In this document: positions 55,636 to 64,000 of the stretch, one piece after another
Numbering within the stretch: the stretch's first letter is position 1
How the letters are laid out: each line of letters begins with the position of its first letter
From: G963701675 sp963701675
GTDB lineage: Bacteria > Planctomycetota > Planctomycetia > Gemmatales > Gemmataceae
Reading direction: 5' to 3'
Assembly: GCA_963701675.1 (NCBI GenBank)
Contig: OY969623.1
Coordinates: 682,001 to 746,000, forward strand
DNA: 64,000 bases
Made by a program: the position numbers and the translations under genes
Notes under the pieces: model-generated
Told to the model about the DNA's origin: nothing
What the model saw: only the letters and a program-made list of their open reading frames with translations
Databases searched by the model: none

Positions 55636-56621
55636 GGGCTTCCCTTCGCAACGGCACCCGGAGGTTCGGTCGGTTTGAAGAACAAGAACTTCGCACTTTC
55701 GAACATGTGTTGCAGGGCACGCAGGGCTTTGTTCAAGATTCCGATGCCGCCGTATCGATGCGGGAATAGTTCGCGCTGAATCCAGAACAGGATGCGGTCA
55801 ATGGCTAGCGCGAGAATTGGAATGAGGAGCAAGACCACAATGATGTGTTCGCGCGGCCCTCGTTTTTGCGAGGTAATAATGATATCGCCGAGTCCGCCCG
55901 CCTCATCGCCCAACTTGATGGTCTCGGCAAGCATGATGTAGCCGAACGCCAGTCCGAACAGCAGCCGCAAGGAATTGAATACACTTGGCATCGCCAACGG
56001 AACGAGCACTTTCAGAATCACGTGGCTTCGCTTCGCCCCGAGGGTGTACGCCGTGTCGACATATTGACTGCCGACGTCCGCAATGGCCCGCGCCGTATCC
56101 CACACCACAAACGCCACGCAGGCAATGAAGATAAACATCACTTTCTGCGTTTCACGAATGCCGAAGAAGGCAAAAGTCAGCGGAATCAGCGCGGCGATCG
56201 GGATGTTGCGTCCGAAAATCGTCAAGGGAAGGAAGAAGGCGTCGATGCGCGGATAGCAACCGCACAGAACTCCGAGCGGCACACCGATTAGCACCGCCAG
56301 GCCGAAGCCGAGCGCGAGCCGGCGCAGGGTCACCACGACATTCCGCGTCAACTCGCGCTCCACCCAAAGTGAGGGATAGACGCTGTCCCACACTTCCTTC
56401 GGGCTTTGAAGTCCCTTGCCCGGTGGGATAATTCGTTCCTCGGGCTCGCCGCGAGTGACGTACCACCAGAGCGTGAAACAAACCAACACACAAAGCAGTG
56501 CGATCAACACGACTTGCCAACGAGGCGCCGCTTCACGCAGCGCAAACCAGCCGCCCAGCCAACCGCGGCGCGGTGGCGGAGCGGGAGTGGTGGGTGTCGA
56601 AGCAGGCGCCTGATCCGCCAT
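55632..56621 (-). CDS. ABC transporter permease (SsuC/TauC type)
   Basis: The 329-aa membrane protein has about six helices and the EAA loop region (YTLGAKRSHVILKVLVP) for docking the ATPase. It follows the substrate-binding protein gene by 23 bp and overlaps the ATPase gene by 4 bp. The family imports nitrate, taurine or sulfonate-like solutes. The last 35 residues form a polar tail. Confidence 0.92.
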
Positions 56622-56644
56622 GAACTGGCCTCCGACTGGATCGG

Positions 56645-58381
56645 TTACTGCTTCTCGGCCGAGTAGACCTTGATTTCCACGCGCCGATTCTTGGCGTGAT
56701 TGTCGAGATCCTTCGCATCAGCCGGGCGGTCCCAGCCGAGTCCTTCGGAGGCAAAACGATTAGGATCCAACTCTTTGAACTTCCGCAGCAACGCCTCTTT
56801 AACAGCGTTGGCGCGATTCTGCGAAAGCTCCTTAACCTGTGCCGGCACCGCCTGGCCTTTCATCGAGGCGTCGGTGTGTCCTTCGATGATGATGCGGGCC
56901 AAGCCGAATTGTCCCGCCAGTTTGGCGATTTCCTCCAACACCAGATCCACGTTCGGGTCGTATTGCTGTTCGACATCCTTACCTTCTACTTTGCGAATCG
57001 CTTTGGCATTCAGGTCCCAACTGTTCGGCGGAAAGCGCACGATCACCGTATTGGTGAGAATCTCATCTCCCTCGACGCGGATGTCGCTTACACCCTTCGG
57101 GGCCACCTGAATGGCATACTCGTCCCGCTGCGACTTGTACTTTTCCTCTTTGCCGAGTTTTTCGATGATCGAGAAATCCATCACCTGATCGAACGCCACC
57201 GGTTGATGCTTGATAGAGCCGATCCGCCGATAGAGGTAATAGGCCTGGTTCCAAACACGTTCGAAGTTCGTCGGGTTGTTCTGATTCAAGAAGAACTGAT
57301 AGTTCTCTGCCCAGTTGGTGCTGTGGGCATCACCTTGCATGGCGAGGGCGTCCGGCGCGGGCATGTTGTAACCCTTGGCCATCAGGTCCGCGAGCTTCTT
57401 GCGATTGTTCTCGTCCTTCAGATCTACCATGGCATCGAAGATGCCGCGCACCATTCCTTCAATGATGCCCGGATGGTCCTTGGCGAAATCGGCACGGGCA
57501 AACCAAATGTCGGCAATGAGCTTATTGGCCTGCGCCGTGGTAACGAGCATGCGGTTGCCGCGGACTTTTTCCAGGTTATAGATGTCGGGCGCCCAGGAAA
57601 CGCAGCCGGCGAGCTCACGCGTGGCGTTGAATGCCGCCGCCGCCTGAAACGCATCGTCGGTGAAAACCATGTCCAATTCGGAAGGTTGCACGCCGCCCGA
57701 GACCAGCATGTTCAGCGCGAAGTAGTGCGACGGCGAGTTCTGCGCGAGCACGACTTTCTTGCCGCGAAGGTCGGCCACGGTTTTCACGGAATCCCGCACT
57801 ACGATGCCGTCGCCGCCGTTGGACCAATCCACCTGCTGATAGATTCGCGGCATGATGCGGCTATCGCGCGGCTTGCCAGCCTGATCGACAAATCCTTCGA
57901 GGAACAGCGGCACCATATCCAACGTGCCCCAACCGATGTGGACCTCGCCCGCCGCATAGGCGTCACGCATCTGCACCGGATTGTCGATCAACACGATCTC
58001 GACTTTGAAATCCTTGCCGTCGGCGCCCTTCCATGTCTTCCCGGCCTTCATCCCTTCGTTGGCCCAAATGATCGGGCCCCAGCCGGCCCAGACGTTGATC
58101 GCAAATCGCACGGTGTTGTCTTCGAGCGGCTTGTACGCCGAAATGCCTTTCACTTCCGGCAGGCGCTCGGCGGGGCGGAAATTGTACTCCTTCACGGTGG
58201 TCACGGTTCGATCGTCTGGATTCTCGGCCTTGGCCTGAAGCTCTTTAGGATCTATGGTTCCCGGATCGTTCTTCGGCGCCTTTGGGGCGAAGATGTCGGA
58301 GCGGTAGATGGCGAATCCCACTAGCGCGACGACAACGGCGCCGACGAAAATGTAGAACGCGGGTTTGGGCTGTCCGTTCAT
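56645..58381 (-). CDS. substrate-binding protein fused to OmpA peptidoglycan-binding domain
   Basis: The 578-aa product has an N-terminal transmembrane anchor (about 9-27; FYIFVGAVVVALVGFAIY). Next is an NMT1/SsuA-like solute-binding domain (about 85-400; VRFAINVWAGWGPIIWANEG, then GEVHIGWGTLDMVP). The C-terminal OmpA/MotB-like domain (about 465-578) shows IIIEGHTDAS, ELSQNRANAV and NRRVEIKV, the peptidoglycan-contact elements. A binding protein fixed to both membrane and wall is unusual: it could sense or gate rather than shuttle ligand. It pairs with the ABC permease and ATPase downstream. Ligand unknown. Confidence 0.88.
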   Translation of the reverse strand: MNGQPKPAFYIFVGAVVVALVGFAIYRSDIFAPKAPKNDPGTIDPKELQAKAENPDDRTVTTVKEYNFRPAERLPEVKGISAYKPLEDNTVRFAINVWAGWGPIIWANEGMKAGKTWKGADGKDFKVEIVLIDNPVQMRDAYAAGEVHIGWGTLDMVPLFLEGFVDQAGKPRDSRIMPRIYQQVDWSNGGDGIVVRDSVKTVADLRGKKVVLAQNSPSHYFALNMLVSGGVQPSELDMVFTDDAFQAAAAFNATRELAGCVSWAPDIYNLEKVRGNRMLVTTAQANKLIADIWFARADFAKDHPGIIEGMVRGIFDAMVDLKDENNRKKLADLMAKGYNMPAPDALAMQGDAHSTNWAENYQFFLNQNNPTNFERVWNQAYYLYRRIGSIKHQPVAFDQVMDFSIIEKLGKEEKYKSQRDEYAIQVAPKGVSDIRVEGDEILTNTVIVRFPPNSWDLNAKAIRKVEGKDVEQQYDPNVDLVLEEIAKLAGQFGLARIIIEGHTDASMKGQAVPAQVKELSQNRANAVKEALLRKFKELDPNRFASEGLGWDRPADAKDLDNHAKNRRVEIKVYSAEKQ

Positions 58382-58401
58382 GCGATTTTTGCTCCTTCTA
58401 C

Positions 58402-59184
58402 TTAAGTCGGCGGATCTTCTTTTTCAGCGAGAATGCGCTGGTCGTAAATCTTGGTTAGCTCAGTTTGGAGTTGGGCGCCATCCGCAGCGTGAGTCACATA
58501 TCCCTTCACGTTGTCGACAAAGTTGAACTGTTTAGCTGACGTATCGAAGGCGACGAAATTGAAACCAAGCCCGCCCTCGGTCTGAGCGAAAAGCTGGCGT
58601 GCGATGACGTCGGGCCTGACACCGGAGGTATTTTCGCCGTCAGTGATGCATACGATTTGCTTACGAATGCACCCCGAGCGGTAAAGTTCCTGGGCGCCAC
58701 GTTCGAGCGCGGTTCCAATGGCCGTGCCGCTGTTGGGACGTGGAAGTCGACCGAGCGCGGCGCCAAGCTCCGCTTCGTTAAAATCACTCATGGGCATTAC
58801 CACGCCGACCGAGCTGTTGAAATTACAGAGGCCGACCTGGAGTGCCCGATCGGGATGTTTCTTTTTCCATTCTGCCGTGTGGCGCACGATGGCTTCGAGT
58901 GCTTCGCGGGCGATCTGGTACTTGGGTCGCTCTTTTCCGTTTGCATCCCGAACCGATTGACCCATGCTCCCGGATGTGTCAACGAGGATCATAACGGCCG
59001 TTCCGGGTTTCGAGTCAACGGTCGGCAAGTCGATGGGTTTCTTGAGGCCGGGAACGACTTCTTTTCCGCGTTCCGCCCGGAGCGTCACGATCTTCTGTTT
59101 GCCGCAGCCCGTTGCCGCGAAAACCACGGCCGCGGATAGGACCATTGCCATCGCTCTGAGATACCGATTAGATCGTAGACGCAT
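58402..59184 (-). CDS. von Willebrand factor A domain lipoprotein
   Basis: The 260-aa protein has a lipoprotein signal (lipobox AATGC, C27) and a vWA domain from about residue 60 with an intact metal-ion-dependent adhesion site: DxSxS at D69-S71-S73 in VDTSGSMG, plus CITDGENTSG downstream. It is probably anchored to a membrane on the extracytoplasmic side. It sits 20 bp upstream of the SBP-OmpA gene in the PspA-ABC operon. vWA proteins commonly work with AAA ATPases, and an AAA gene is two genes upstream, but the lipoprotein and AAA protein should lie on opposite sides of the membrane. Confidence 0.9.
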   Translation of the reverse strand: MRLRSNRYLRAMAMVLSAAVVFAATGCGKQKIVTLRAERGKEVVPGLKKPIDLPTVDSKPGTAVMILVDTSGSMGQSVRDANGKERPKYQIAREALEAIVRHTAEWKKKHPDRALQVGLCNFNSSVGVVMPMSDFNEAELGAALGRLPRPNSGTAIGTALERGAQELYRSGCIRKQIVCITDGENTSGVRPDVIARQLFAQTEGGLGFNFVAFDTSAKQFNFVDNVKGYVTHAADGAQLQTELTKIYDQRILAEKEDPPT

Positions 59185-59194
59185 GGCCGCACCT

Positions 59195-59593
59195 CTATCC
59201 TTGGAACGTTGTTTTCGGCCGACTTTCGTTGATGGTAAAGAGCATCTGCATTATGTCGTACGCGTTCAGTTCACAAAGAAGTTCCGTTACCTTTGCATGT
59301 TGATCGTCATCGAGCATGGGCTCGACTTTTTTCATTAGATCGACCAACCGTTTCTCCTGAGTTTTGATTTCTGATTCATCGACGCGTCCGTCGGCCATGG
59401 TGCGAATGAAGGAATCCAGCTGTTTGGCGTAACTGTCGATCAGCGGAGTCTGCGAGCGCGCGTCGACCCAGCTCACTCGCTTGCCAGAGGACGCCTTCGG
59501 CTTGGCGGGTTTGGATTTCATCGGCTTCCTCTTCGCTACGGATTTACTTGTCTTGGCCTTTGATTTTTTGGCGGCTTTGGTCTTTTTCGCCAT
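59195..59593 (-). CDS. small protein with Lys-rich tail, PspA-ABC operon
   Basis: The 132-aa protein has a Lys/Ala/Ser/Pro-rich N terminus (about 1-42, resembling histone H1-like tails) and a helical C-terminal half (about 50-130). I recognise no family. It lies between the AAA ATPase gene (39 bp upstream) and the vWA gene (10 bp downstream). The basic tail could bind nucleic acid or acidic lipid; that is conjecture. Confidence 0.7.
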   Translation of the reverse strand: MAKKTKAAKKSKAKTSKSVAKRKPMKSKPAKPKASSGKRVSWVDARSQTPLIDSYAKQLDSFIRTMADGRVDESEIKTQEKRLVDLMKKVEPMLDDDQHAKVTELLCELNAYDIMQMLFTINESRPKTTFQG

Positions 59594-59632
59594 GATTCCC
59601 CTTCGTTAGAGTTCTTCGTTGAACCGGTCGCA

Positions 59633-61420
59633 CTATTCGTCCAATAGCTGGCGAATGGCGACGAAACGCTCCTGCAATTGGGTGCGACCATTCGGCTGCG
59701 TCACCTTCGTCCGCCACGCCGGCGGCAGGAAGTGGAGTTCGGTGCATTCGAGCACGGCCGCGAGTTCCTGCATCTCTTTTTCCAATCCTTGTGCACTCGG
59801 AATGAATTCATTGATCGTGGCTTCTAGCTCGGCACGTCCCACTTCCGTCCAACCCGCAGCAAGGACTTTGCGGCGTGCCGCAATCACGATACTCTCGATA
59901 TCCGAACCACTGAGATGTCGGTCTGGAGAAACCGCCGGGATGGCATCTTTTCCCAACGCGACACGGTTCTTTTTTGCCATGACGCGAAACATCTCACGAA
60001 TCTCGGGCTCATCCTGCGGATAGAACATGGGAATGTGCACCTCCGCTCGGCCCTGCCGCTTGATGTCGATCGGCAAGAGATCGGGGCGTGAGGTCATGAG
60101 CATCCACACAATCCGGCCGCGGTAACGGGTGTCGCCCATCTGGCTGGCAATCATCGAAAACACCCGCGCGGAGGTCCCCGAGTCGCCTTCCGCCTGCCGA
60201 GTGCCGAGGGCGGCGTCTGCTTCATCAATCAAAACCACTACCGGGCCGAGCGAACGCAGGACGGTAAGGACTTGCTCTAAATTGCCTTCGGTTTCGCCTA
60301 CATATTTCGAGCGGAAGTTTCGGAGCTTCACACATGGGATGCCGATGGAGCCGGCATAGCATTCTGCAAGAAACGTCTTGCCGGTGCCGACCGCGCCGCA
60401 CAGAAGGTAACCCATGGGAGCAGCGTCGAGATGGCCACGCGACAGCAACTCCGCGTCCTGCTTCAGACGCTCCTTGGCCGCCGCCTGGCCGACGATGAGA
60501 TCGAGGGTATGTTTGGGCTCGACGAATTCGAGCAGGTTCTGGCACTGGCGTTCGATGAGAGTTTTTTTCAGCTGCCGAAATCGCTGACCATCCACCTTTC
60601 GGCCGGCGCCTTTGCCCTGGGAAAGGAGGACGTTGAGGCTAGTCAGGCTGAGTCCATTGGAAAGCTCGGCCAATTCTGCCGGCTTGAACTCCGAAATCGC
60701 GCCCATCGACGCACAAAATCGCTCACGCTCCGCCGTGTCCGGCAACGGGATCTCGATGTCGGCGACATGCGGACTGTGAACCAGCCGATCGTTGATTTCA
60801 CTCAGCTTCTCGGCGATTAGACAGATGGCAACGTTGACCCGTTTGATGTACGGATTCTGCGCCCACCCGAGCATCCGCACGAGATTGGTGCTCGGACCGC
60901 GCGCCAATGTGGCCAAATCGCCCGAAGGAACGAGGTACTGTGCGTAGTCCAGAACGACGCCGACCTTCTTCGGGTTGGCCTCTTCATCGAGGAGCAGCCG
61001 TTCAATGAGCCGGTCGAGCGCCAACAACACGTTGTCCGGATCGCGCGGCCAGGATTTCGGTTCGCCAAGCCGGCCCGCCAGGTAAGTCACCATCGACTGG
61101 AGCCGTTTCGGATCACTGCCGGCGAGCGGCCGCAACCCGCGGGCAAGATCGTAATTGACGATGATGTCCCACGAGCCGAAGACTTGCGACGCGAGGAACT
61201 CGGAGAGGTTGCAGTAGCTGTTCCGTTCGTCGTCCGAACAGGGAATCAAGTCATGTACGTTCCCGTGTAGGATGAAAAGGCAAGTGGTGCCGGAAAAGTA
61301 CAGCTCGGCCAGTTCGCGGGCCCACGGCGGGTACCATGCGGGCAATGCGGCGCCCGGGCCCGGAGGGGCGAGAAGCGGTTTGTTGGCGACAACTTCTTGC
61401 GGCACGTACGTACCTCGCAT
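59633..61420 (-). CDS. classical AAA ATPase, Vps4-like core
   Basis: The 595-aa protein has an N-terminal region of about 300 residues (TCLFILHGNVHDLIP early) and a AAA domain with Walker A GAVGTGKT (342-349), a pore-loop-like segment SKYVGETEG, Walker B VVVLIDEAD with D399/E400, and a second region of homology (TSRPDLLPIDIKRQGRAEV). This pattern belongs to classical AAA remodelling ATPases such as Vps4, FtsH or p97, not to the sigma-54 activator PspF: no GAFTGA motif is present. It lies 8 bp after pspA. I infer that it disassembles or remodels PspA polymers or another membrane complex. Confidence 0.88.
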   Translation of the reverse strand: MRGTYVPQEVVANKPLLAPPGPGAALPAWYPPWARELAELYFSGTTCLFILHGNVHDLIPCSDDERNSYCNLSEFLASQVFGSWDIIVNYDLARGLRPLAGSDPKRLQSMVTYLAGRLGEPKSWPRDPDNVLLALDRLIERLLLDEEANPKKVGVVLDYAQYLVPSGDLATLARGPSTNLVRMLGWAQNPYIKRVNVAICLIAEKLSEINDRLVHSPHVADIEIPLPDTAERERFCASMGAISEFKPAELAELSNGLSLTSLNVLLSQGKGAGRKVDGQRFRQLKKTLIERQCQNLLEFVEPKHTLDLIVGQAAAKERLKQDAELLSRGHLDAAPMGYLLCGAVGTGKTFLAECYAGSIGIPCVKLRNFRSKYVGETEGNLEQVLTVLRSLGPVVVLIDEADAALGTRQAEGDSGTSARVFSMIASQMGDTRYRGRIVWMLMTSRPDLLPIDIKRQGRAEVHIPMFYPQDEPEIREMFRVMAKKNRVALGKDAIPAVSPDRHLSGSDIESIVIAARRKVLAAGWTEVGRAELEATINEFIPSAQGLEKEMQELAAVLECTELHFLPPAWRTKVTQPNGRTQLQERFVAIRQLLDE

Positions 61421-61428
61421 GACCGGCG

Positions 61429-62178
61429 TTAGCTCTGCTTTACGGTTTCTCGCGCCGGTCCCAATTCCTTGGTCGCTTCCGATACCTTGGATGTTTCCGG
61501 CGTCCGCAGTCCCATTTGCACTTCGAATTCCTTGAGCGCCTGATCCGCCATGTGCTGCTCCATCACTTGCTCGCGCTGGATGTCGGCAATGCCTTCGCCG
61601 GAAAGATCGGCCGCGACGCGCACTTTGGCGCGATTGAGGCTGATTTTGTCCTGAATGACCTGCTCGATCTGGCCGAAATCGGTGGTCACGTCGAAGTTGA
61701 AGTCACGCGCGAGTTTGGCCATCTCCGCCTCGGCCCGGCTCATCTTTAGCTCGGCGTCATACTTGGCGATCTTGTCTCGGATTTGGCTCAGCTTGCCGCT
61801 GGCGTGTTTGATCTTGGTGACGTTATTGTTGTAGGCTTCCTCGTGCAGCTTGAGCTGGGCCTCATTTTCGGACAGGTCCTTTTGGGCTTTCTGAAGCTCA
61901 AGAGCAAACTTCGCCGCGGTTTCGCGATCGCCGCTCGAAAGATACGCTTTGATCTTCGCTTCCAGGTTCGCGGCATGCGCCTTGTTGGTGGCGACTTGCC
62001 GGCTCACGCGCTCGACCAGAGCGCGGTACTGCTCCAGCCCCTCGCGGCCGCCTTTGAGCTGCTCGACGGCCAGGTCGTATTCGTACTGCATCTGCGCCAC
62101 GGGATCGGCGGTCCAGAAAACGTTTGCGAGTTTATTCAGTTGCGCTCGAAGCGCCCGCCAGATTTTGCCTATGATCAT
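61429..62178 (-). CDS. pspA: PspA/IM30 family protein
   Basis: The 249-aa protein is almost wholly helical coiled coil, with a short amphipathic N terminus (MIIGKIWRALRAQLNKL) and conserved WTADPVAQMQYEYD, as in PspA/VIPP1. These proteins are bacterial members of the ESCRT-III superfamily and polymerise on stressed membranes. It is the first gene of the operon, with the AAA ATPase gene 8 bp downstream, so co-expression is certain in outline. No PspB, PspC or PspF is visible. Confidence 0.92.
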   Translation of the reverse strand: MIIGKIWRALRAQLNKLANVFWTADPVAQMQYEYDLAVEQLKGGREGLEQYRALVERVSRQVATNKAHAANLEAKIKAYLSSGDRETAAKFALELQKAQKDLSENEAQLKLHEEAYNNNVTKIKHASGKLSQIRDKIAKYDAELKMSRAEAEMAKLARDFNFDVTTDFGQIEQVIQDKISLNRAKVRVAADLSGEGIADIQREQVMEQHMADQALKEFEVQMGLRTPETSKVSEATKELGPARETVKQS

Positions 62179-62376
62179 TTTTCTCCCGTCCTTTCATGCA
62201 CGGTCCGCTCGTGGACGATGCCGTCAGCATTGAGGCACGTTTGCTGTTCGTGGAACACCGTTATGATATTCGGCAAAGCAACTAGTCAATTGTGGATTTT
62301 TGTCGTGTCCAACCTGTCCCGCCGCTCATATCTTCGACACTACAGTTTCCCACACTCCCGTCTAAGGAGAATTGCC
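62179..62376. promoter_or_regulatory. divergent promoter region of the PspA-ABC operon
   Basis: These 198 bases separate the leftward pspA operon from the rightward TIGR03067 gene and should hold promoters for both. I looked for a sigma-54 site (GG-N10-GC) and found none convincing. AAGGAGA at 62364-62370 is the rightward ribosome site. Confidence 0.5.
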
Positions 62377-62835
62377 ATGAGATCCAAAGCCGTGTTGGCG
62401 GTCGTCGTTGGCTTGCTCGTCGCCGCAGACAATGCGAAAGACGACGCAAAGAAGGAAATAAAGAAGTTCGAAGGTTCGTGGCGGCTGGAGTCCCTTGAAA
62501 ACGATGGCGCCAAGACCCCGGATGAAGAGCTGAAACGAATGAAGCTCACCATCGAAGGGGAGAAGTACACGCTCAAGACCGAAGACGCTACGGTCAGCGC
62601 CGGCACGATCAAGGTGGACGGCGCCAAGAAACCGAAGACCATCAACATCATGGCGACGGATGGAGACGGTTCCGGACAAGAAATGCTGGGCATTTACGAG
62701 TTAGACGGTGACAAGATGAAGGTTTGTTACGGTCGACCGAACGAGGAGCGTCCCTCCAAACTGGCGGCGGAAGCCGGCAGCGGGCGCATCCTCGTCGTCG
62801 CTGTGAAAGTAAAGAAGGACTCGAAGGAAAAGTAA
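62377..62835 (+). CDS. TIGR03067-domain protein
   Basis: ATG 62377, 6 nt after AAGGAGA, gives 152 residues. A weak N-terminal hydrophobic stretch (AVLAVVVGLLVAA) acts as signal peptide. The body (FEGSWRLESLENDG; LTIEGEKYTLKT; GIYELDGDKMKVCYG) matches the small lipocalin-like TIGR03067 family, abundant in Planctomycetes and of unknown function. It is divergent from the pspA operon. Confidence 0.85.
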   Translation: MRSKAVLAVVVGLLVAADNAKDDAKKEIKKFEGSWRLESLENDGAKTPDEELKRMKLTIEGEKYTLKTEDATVSAGTIKVDGAKKPKTINIMATDGDGSGQEMLGIYELDGDKMKVCYGRPNEERPSKLAAEAGSGRILVVAVKVKKDSKEK

Positions 62836-62842
62836 CGCAACA

Positions 62843-62883
62843 GCCGCTTGCGGTTTGGCGTGGCGCGCTAAGCCGCAAGCGGT
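62843..62883 (+). terminator. hairpin copy of the dispersed 18-mer repeat
   Basis: Arms GCCGCTTGCGGTTTGGCG and CGCTAAGCCGCAAGCGGT pair with a few mismatches across five central bases, seven bases past the TIGR03067 stop. No T-tract follows. It closely resembles the groES terminator at 53789. Confidence 0.65.
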
Positions 62884-62949
62884 TCGCGCTACGTTTCGAG
62901 CGAGGATTTACCTAGAATAAGAGTCCACCGGGCGTTGTAGAGTTTTGTA

Positions 62950-64000
62950 ATGCCGCAAGGCGCTGAGCATTTCGATCTGCCCCAACAATTCGTCACACGT
63001 CCTGATGAATTACCGGCATGTTGCGAGCACATCGCCGCGTTCCGGACGTTTGGCCTCGATACTGAATTCGTCGGCGAAGAAACGTATCACCCGCAGCTCT
63101 GTCTGATTCAAGTCGCCACGCCGGAACGGCTCATGTTGATCGATCCGTTGACGGTCGGTCCGCTGGATCGGTTTTGGGATTTGGTGACGGATTCAAACAA
63201 TGAAGTGGTGGTGCATGCCGGCCGTGAGGAAACTCGACTCTGCCGACATTGGACCGGACAAAGCCCGGCCAATCTTTTCGATTTACAGATTGCGGCGGGT
63301 CTCGTGGGTCTGCTCTACCCCCTCGGCCACGGCACGCTCGTTCAGCAACTTTTAAATGTTCGGTTGCCCAAGGGAGAAACTCGCACGGAGTGGCGCACTC
63401 GTCCGCTCACGCCGGAGCAGATGAGCTATGCGTACGACGACGTCCGCTATCTGTTGCCGGCCTGGCAAAAGCTCTCGTCTCGGCTGGAGAAACTGGGCCG
63501 CACGGTATGGGCAAAAGAGGAGTTTACGCGACAAATGAACCAGGCCGTTCCGGAAGAGACGTCGGTTGAACGCTGGCGGAAACTGCGTGGCACCGGCGCC
63601 CTCGACCGGCGACGGCTGGCGGTAGTTCGCGCCCTCCATGGCTGGCGAGAACAGGCCGCCGCGAAAGGGAATCGTCCGGCACGGTCAATTTGCCGCGACG
63701 ATTTGCTCGTTGAGATCGCGCGGCGAAATCCAAGCCGGGAGGAAGATCTCCGCGTGATTCGCGGATTGCCACGCCGCGACCTGAAAGCCATCCTGGCCAC
63801 GGTGGCCTCCGTTCGGTCGTTGTCACCGGATGAGTATCCCGCGTTAACTGATCGCGGACAAGATCCGCTGCAAGTACAGTGGATCACGAATGTTGTGGGC
63901 GCTGTGCTAGGTGATTTGTGTGTTCGCCAGCGCATTGCGCCGAACCTCGCCGCGAGCAACGCCGACGTCAAAGCGCTGGTGCGAGCACGGTTGCAAAATG
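62950..64000 (+). CDS. rnd: ribonuclease D, truncated by the window edge
   Basis: The frame from ATG 62950 stays open to the window edge (350 codons). It shows a DEDD exonuclease domain: D37 and E39 in GLDTEFVGEE, VVVHAGREETRL as motif II, and YAYDDVRYL as motif III, then an HRDC-like region (LAVVRALHGWREQAAAKG). RNase D trims 3' ends of tRNA and other RNAs. In motif II a glutamate occupies the place of the usual aspartate. The C terminus is outside the window. Confidence 0.9.
   Translation, partial: MPQGAEHFDLPQQFVTRPDELPACCEHIAAFRTFGLDTEFVGEETYHPQLCLIQVATPERLMLIDPLTVGPLDRFWDLVTDSNNEVVVHAGREETRLCRHWTGQSPANLFDLQIAAGLVGLLYPLGHGTLVQQLLNVRLPKGETRTEWRTRPLTPEQMSYAYDDVRYLLPAWQKLSSRLEKLGRTVWAKEEFTRQMNQAVPEETSVERWRKLRGTGALDRRRLAVVRALHGWREQAAAKGNRPARSICRDDLLVEIARRNPSREEDLRVIRGLPRRDLKAILATVASVRSLSPDEYPALTDRGQDPLQVQWITNVVGAVLGDLCVRQRIAPNLAASNADVKALVRARLQN

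Noticed and set aside
56696..58324. Long plus-strand frame (542 codons) opposite the SBP-OmpA gene
   Set aside because: It mirrors a well-supported gene; the translation has no domain logic and is rich in His/Arg, typical of antisense frames in GC-rich DNA.
62179..62376. Sigma-54 promoter upstream of pspA, as in Proteobacteria
   Set aside because: No GG-N10-GC pair fits; the nearest GGCAC...GC has the wrong spacing, and no PspF-like activator is present.

Overview
The window reads as chromosomal DNA of a planctomycete, most likely Gemmataceae or a close relative. This rests on family content, not on a marker gene: two huge PVC-type cytochrome c/dehydrogenase proteins, a ThuA domain fused to one of them, a TIGR03067 protein, a DUF1571 lipoprotein, a DUF1559-like anti-sigma protein, and eight large secreted proteins sharing the N-terminal LEPR-XLL-type motif (LE-x-LE-x-R). 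I found no rRNA, tRNA, CRISPR array, transposase or integrase.

Layout. 122-20911: PVC-heme protein; calpain-like protease with RTX repeats; DUF485/ActP acetate-uptake pair; PilZ protein; glycerophosphodiesterase; ECF sigma/anti-sigma pair; FG-GAP/beta-helix surface protein; RlmI-type methyltransferase; 1360-aa LamG/propeller/cytochrome/ThuA protein; delta-60 repeat protein. 21230-27942: a methyltransferase facing a four-gene operon (GT9 glycosyltransferase, NAD-dependent epimerase, membrane phosphodiesterase, GT39-like membrane protein) that looks like surface-glycan synthesis. 28483-44635: surface-protein island with one 1814-aa beta-strand-repeat/FG-GAP protein on the plus strand, then four tandem beta-helix paralogues of 761-788 aa on the minus strand. 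Each paralogue has its own conserved structured leader and its own 3' hairpin. 45586-53779: housekeeping and small genes, including a zinc peptidase, an ATP-grasp ligase, inorganic pyrophosphatase, rny-ymdB, a DUF1571 lipoprotein, a response regulator and groES. 53830-62178: a compact eight-gene minus-strand operon. 62377-64000: a TIGR03067 protein and a ribonuclease D cut by the window edge.

Two parts stand out. (1) The operon 62178-53830 encodes PspA/IM30 (ESCRT-III superfamily), a classical AAA ATPase with a Vps4-like pore-loop and SRH sequence, a Lys-rich small protein, a von Willebrand A lipoprotein, a membrane-anchored substrate-binding protein fused to an OmpA peptidoglycan-binding domain, an ABC permease, an ABC ATPase, and a two-helix membrane/coiled-coil protein. 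I infer an envelope-remodelling or stress system coupled to an ABC transporter and tethered to the cell wall. (2) The four beta-helix paralogues share a two-hairpin leader RNA about 40-45 nt before each start codon. Base-pair changes between copies preserve pairing, which suggests a cis-regulatory RNA family.

Many start codons were moved inward from the longest reading frame, using Shine-Dalgarno spacing and agreement among paralogues. Family names come from motif recognition by eye; no database search was run.
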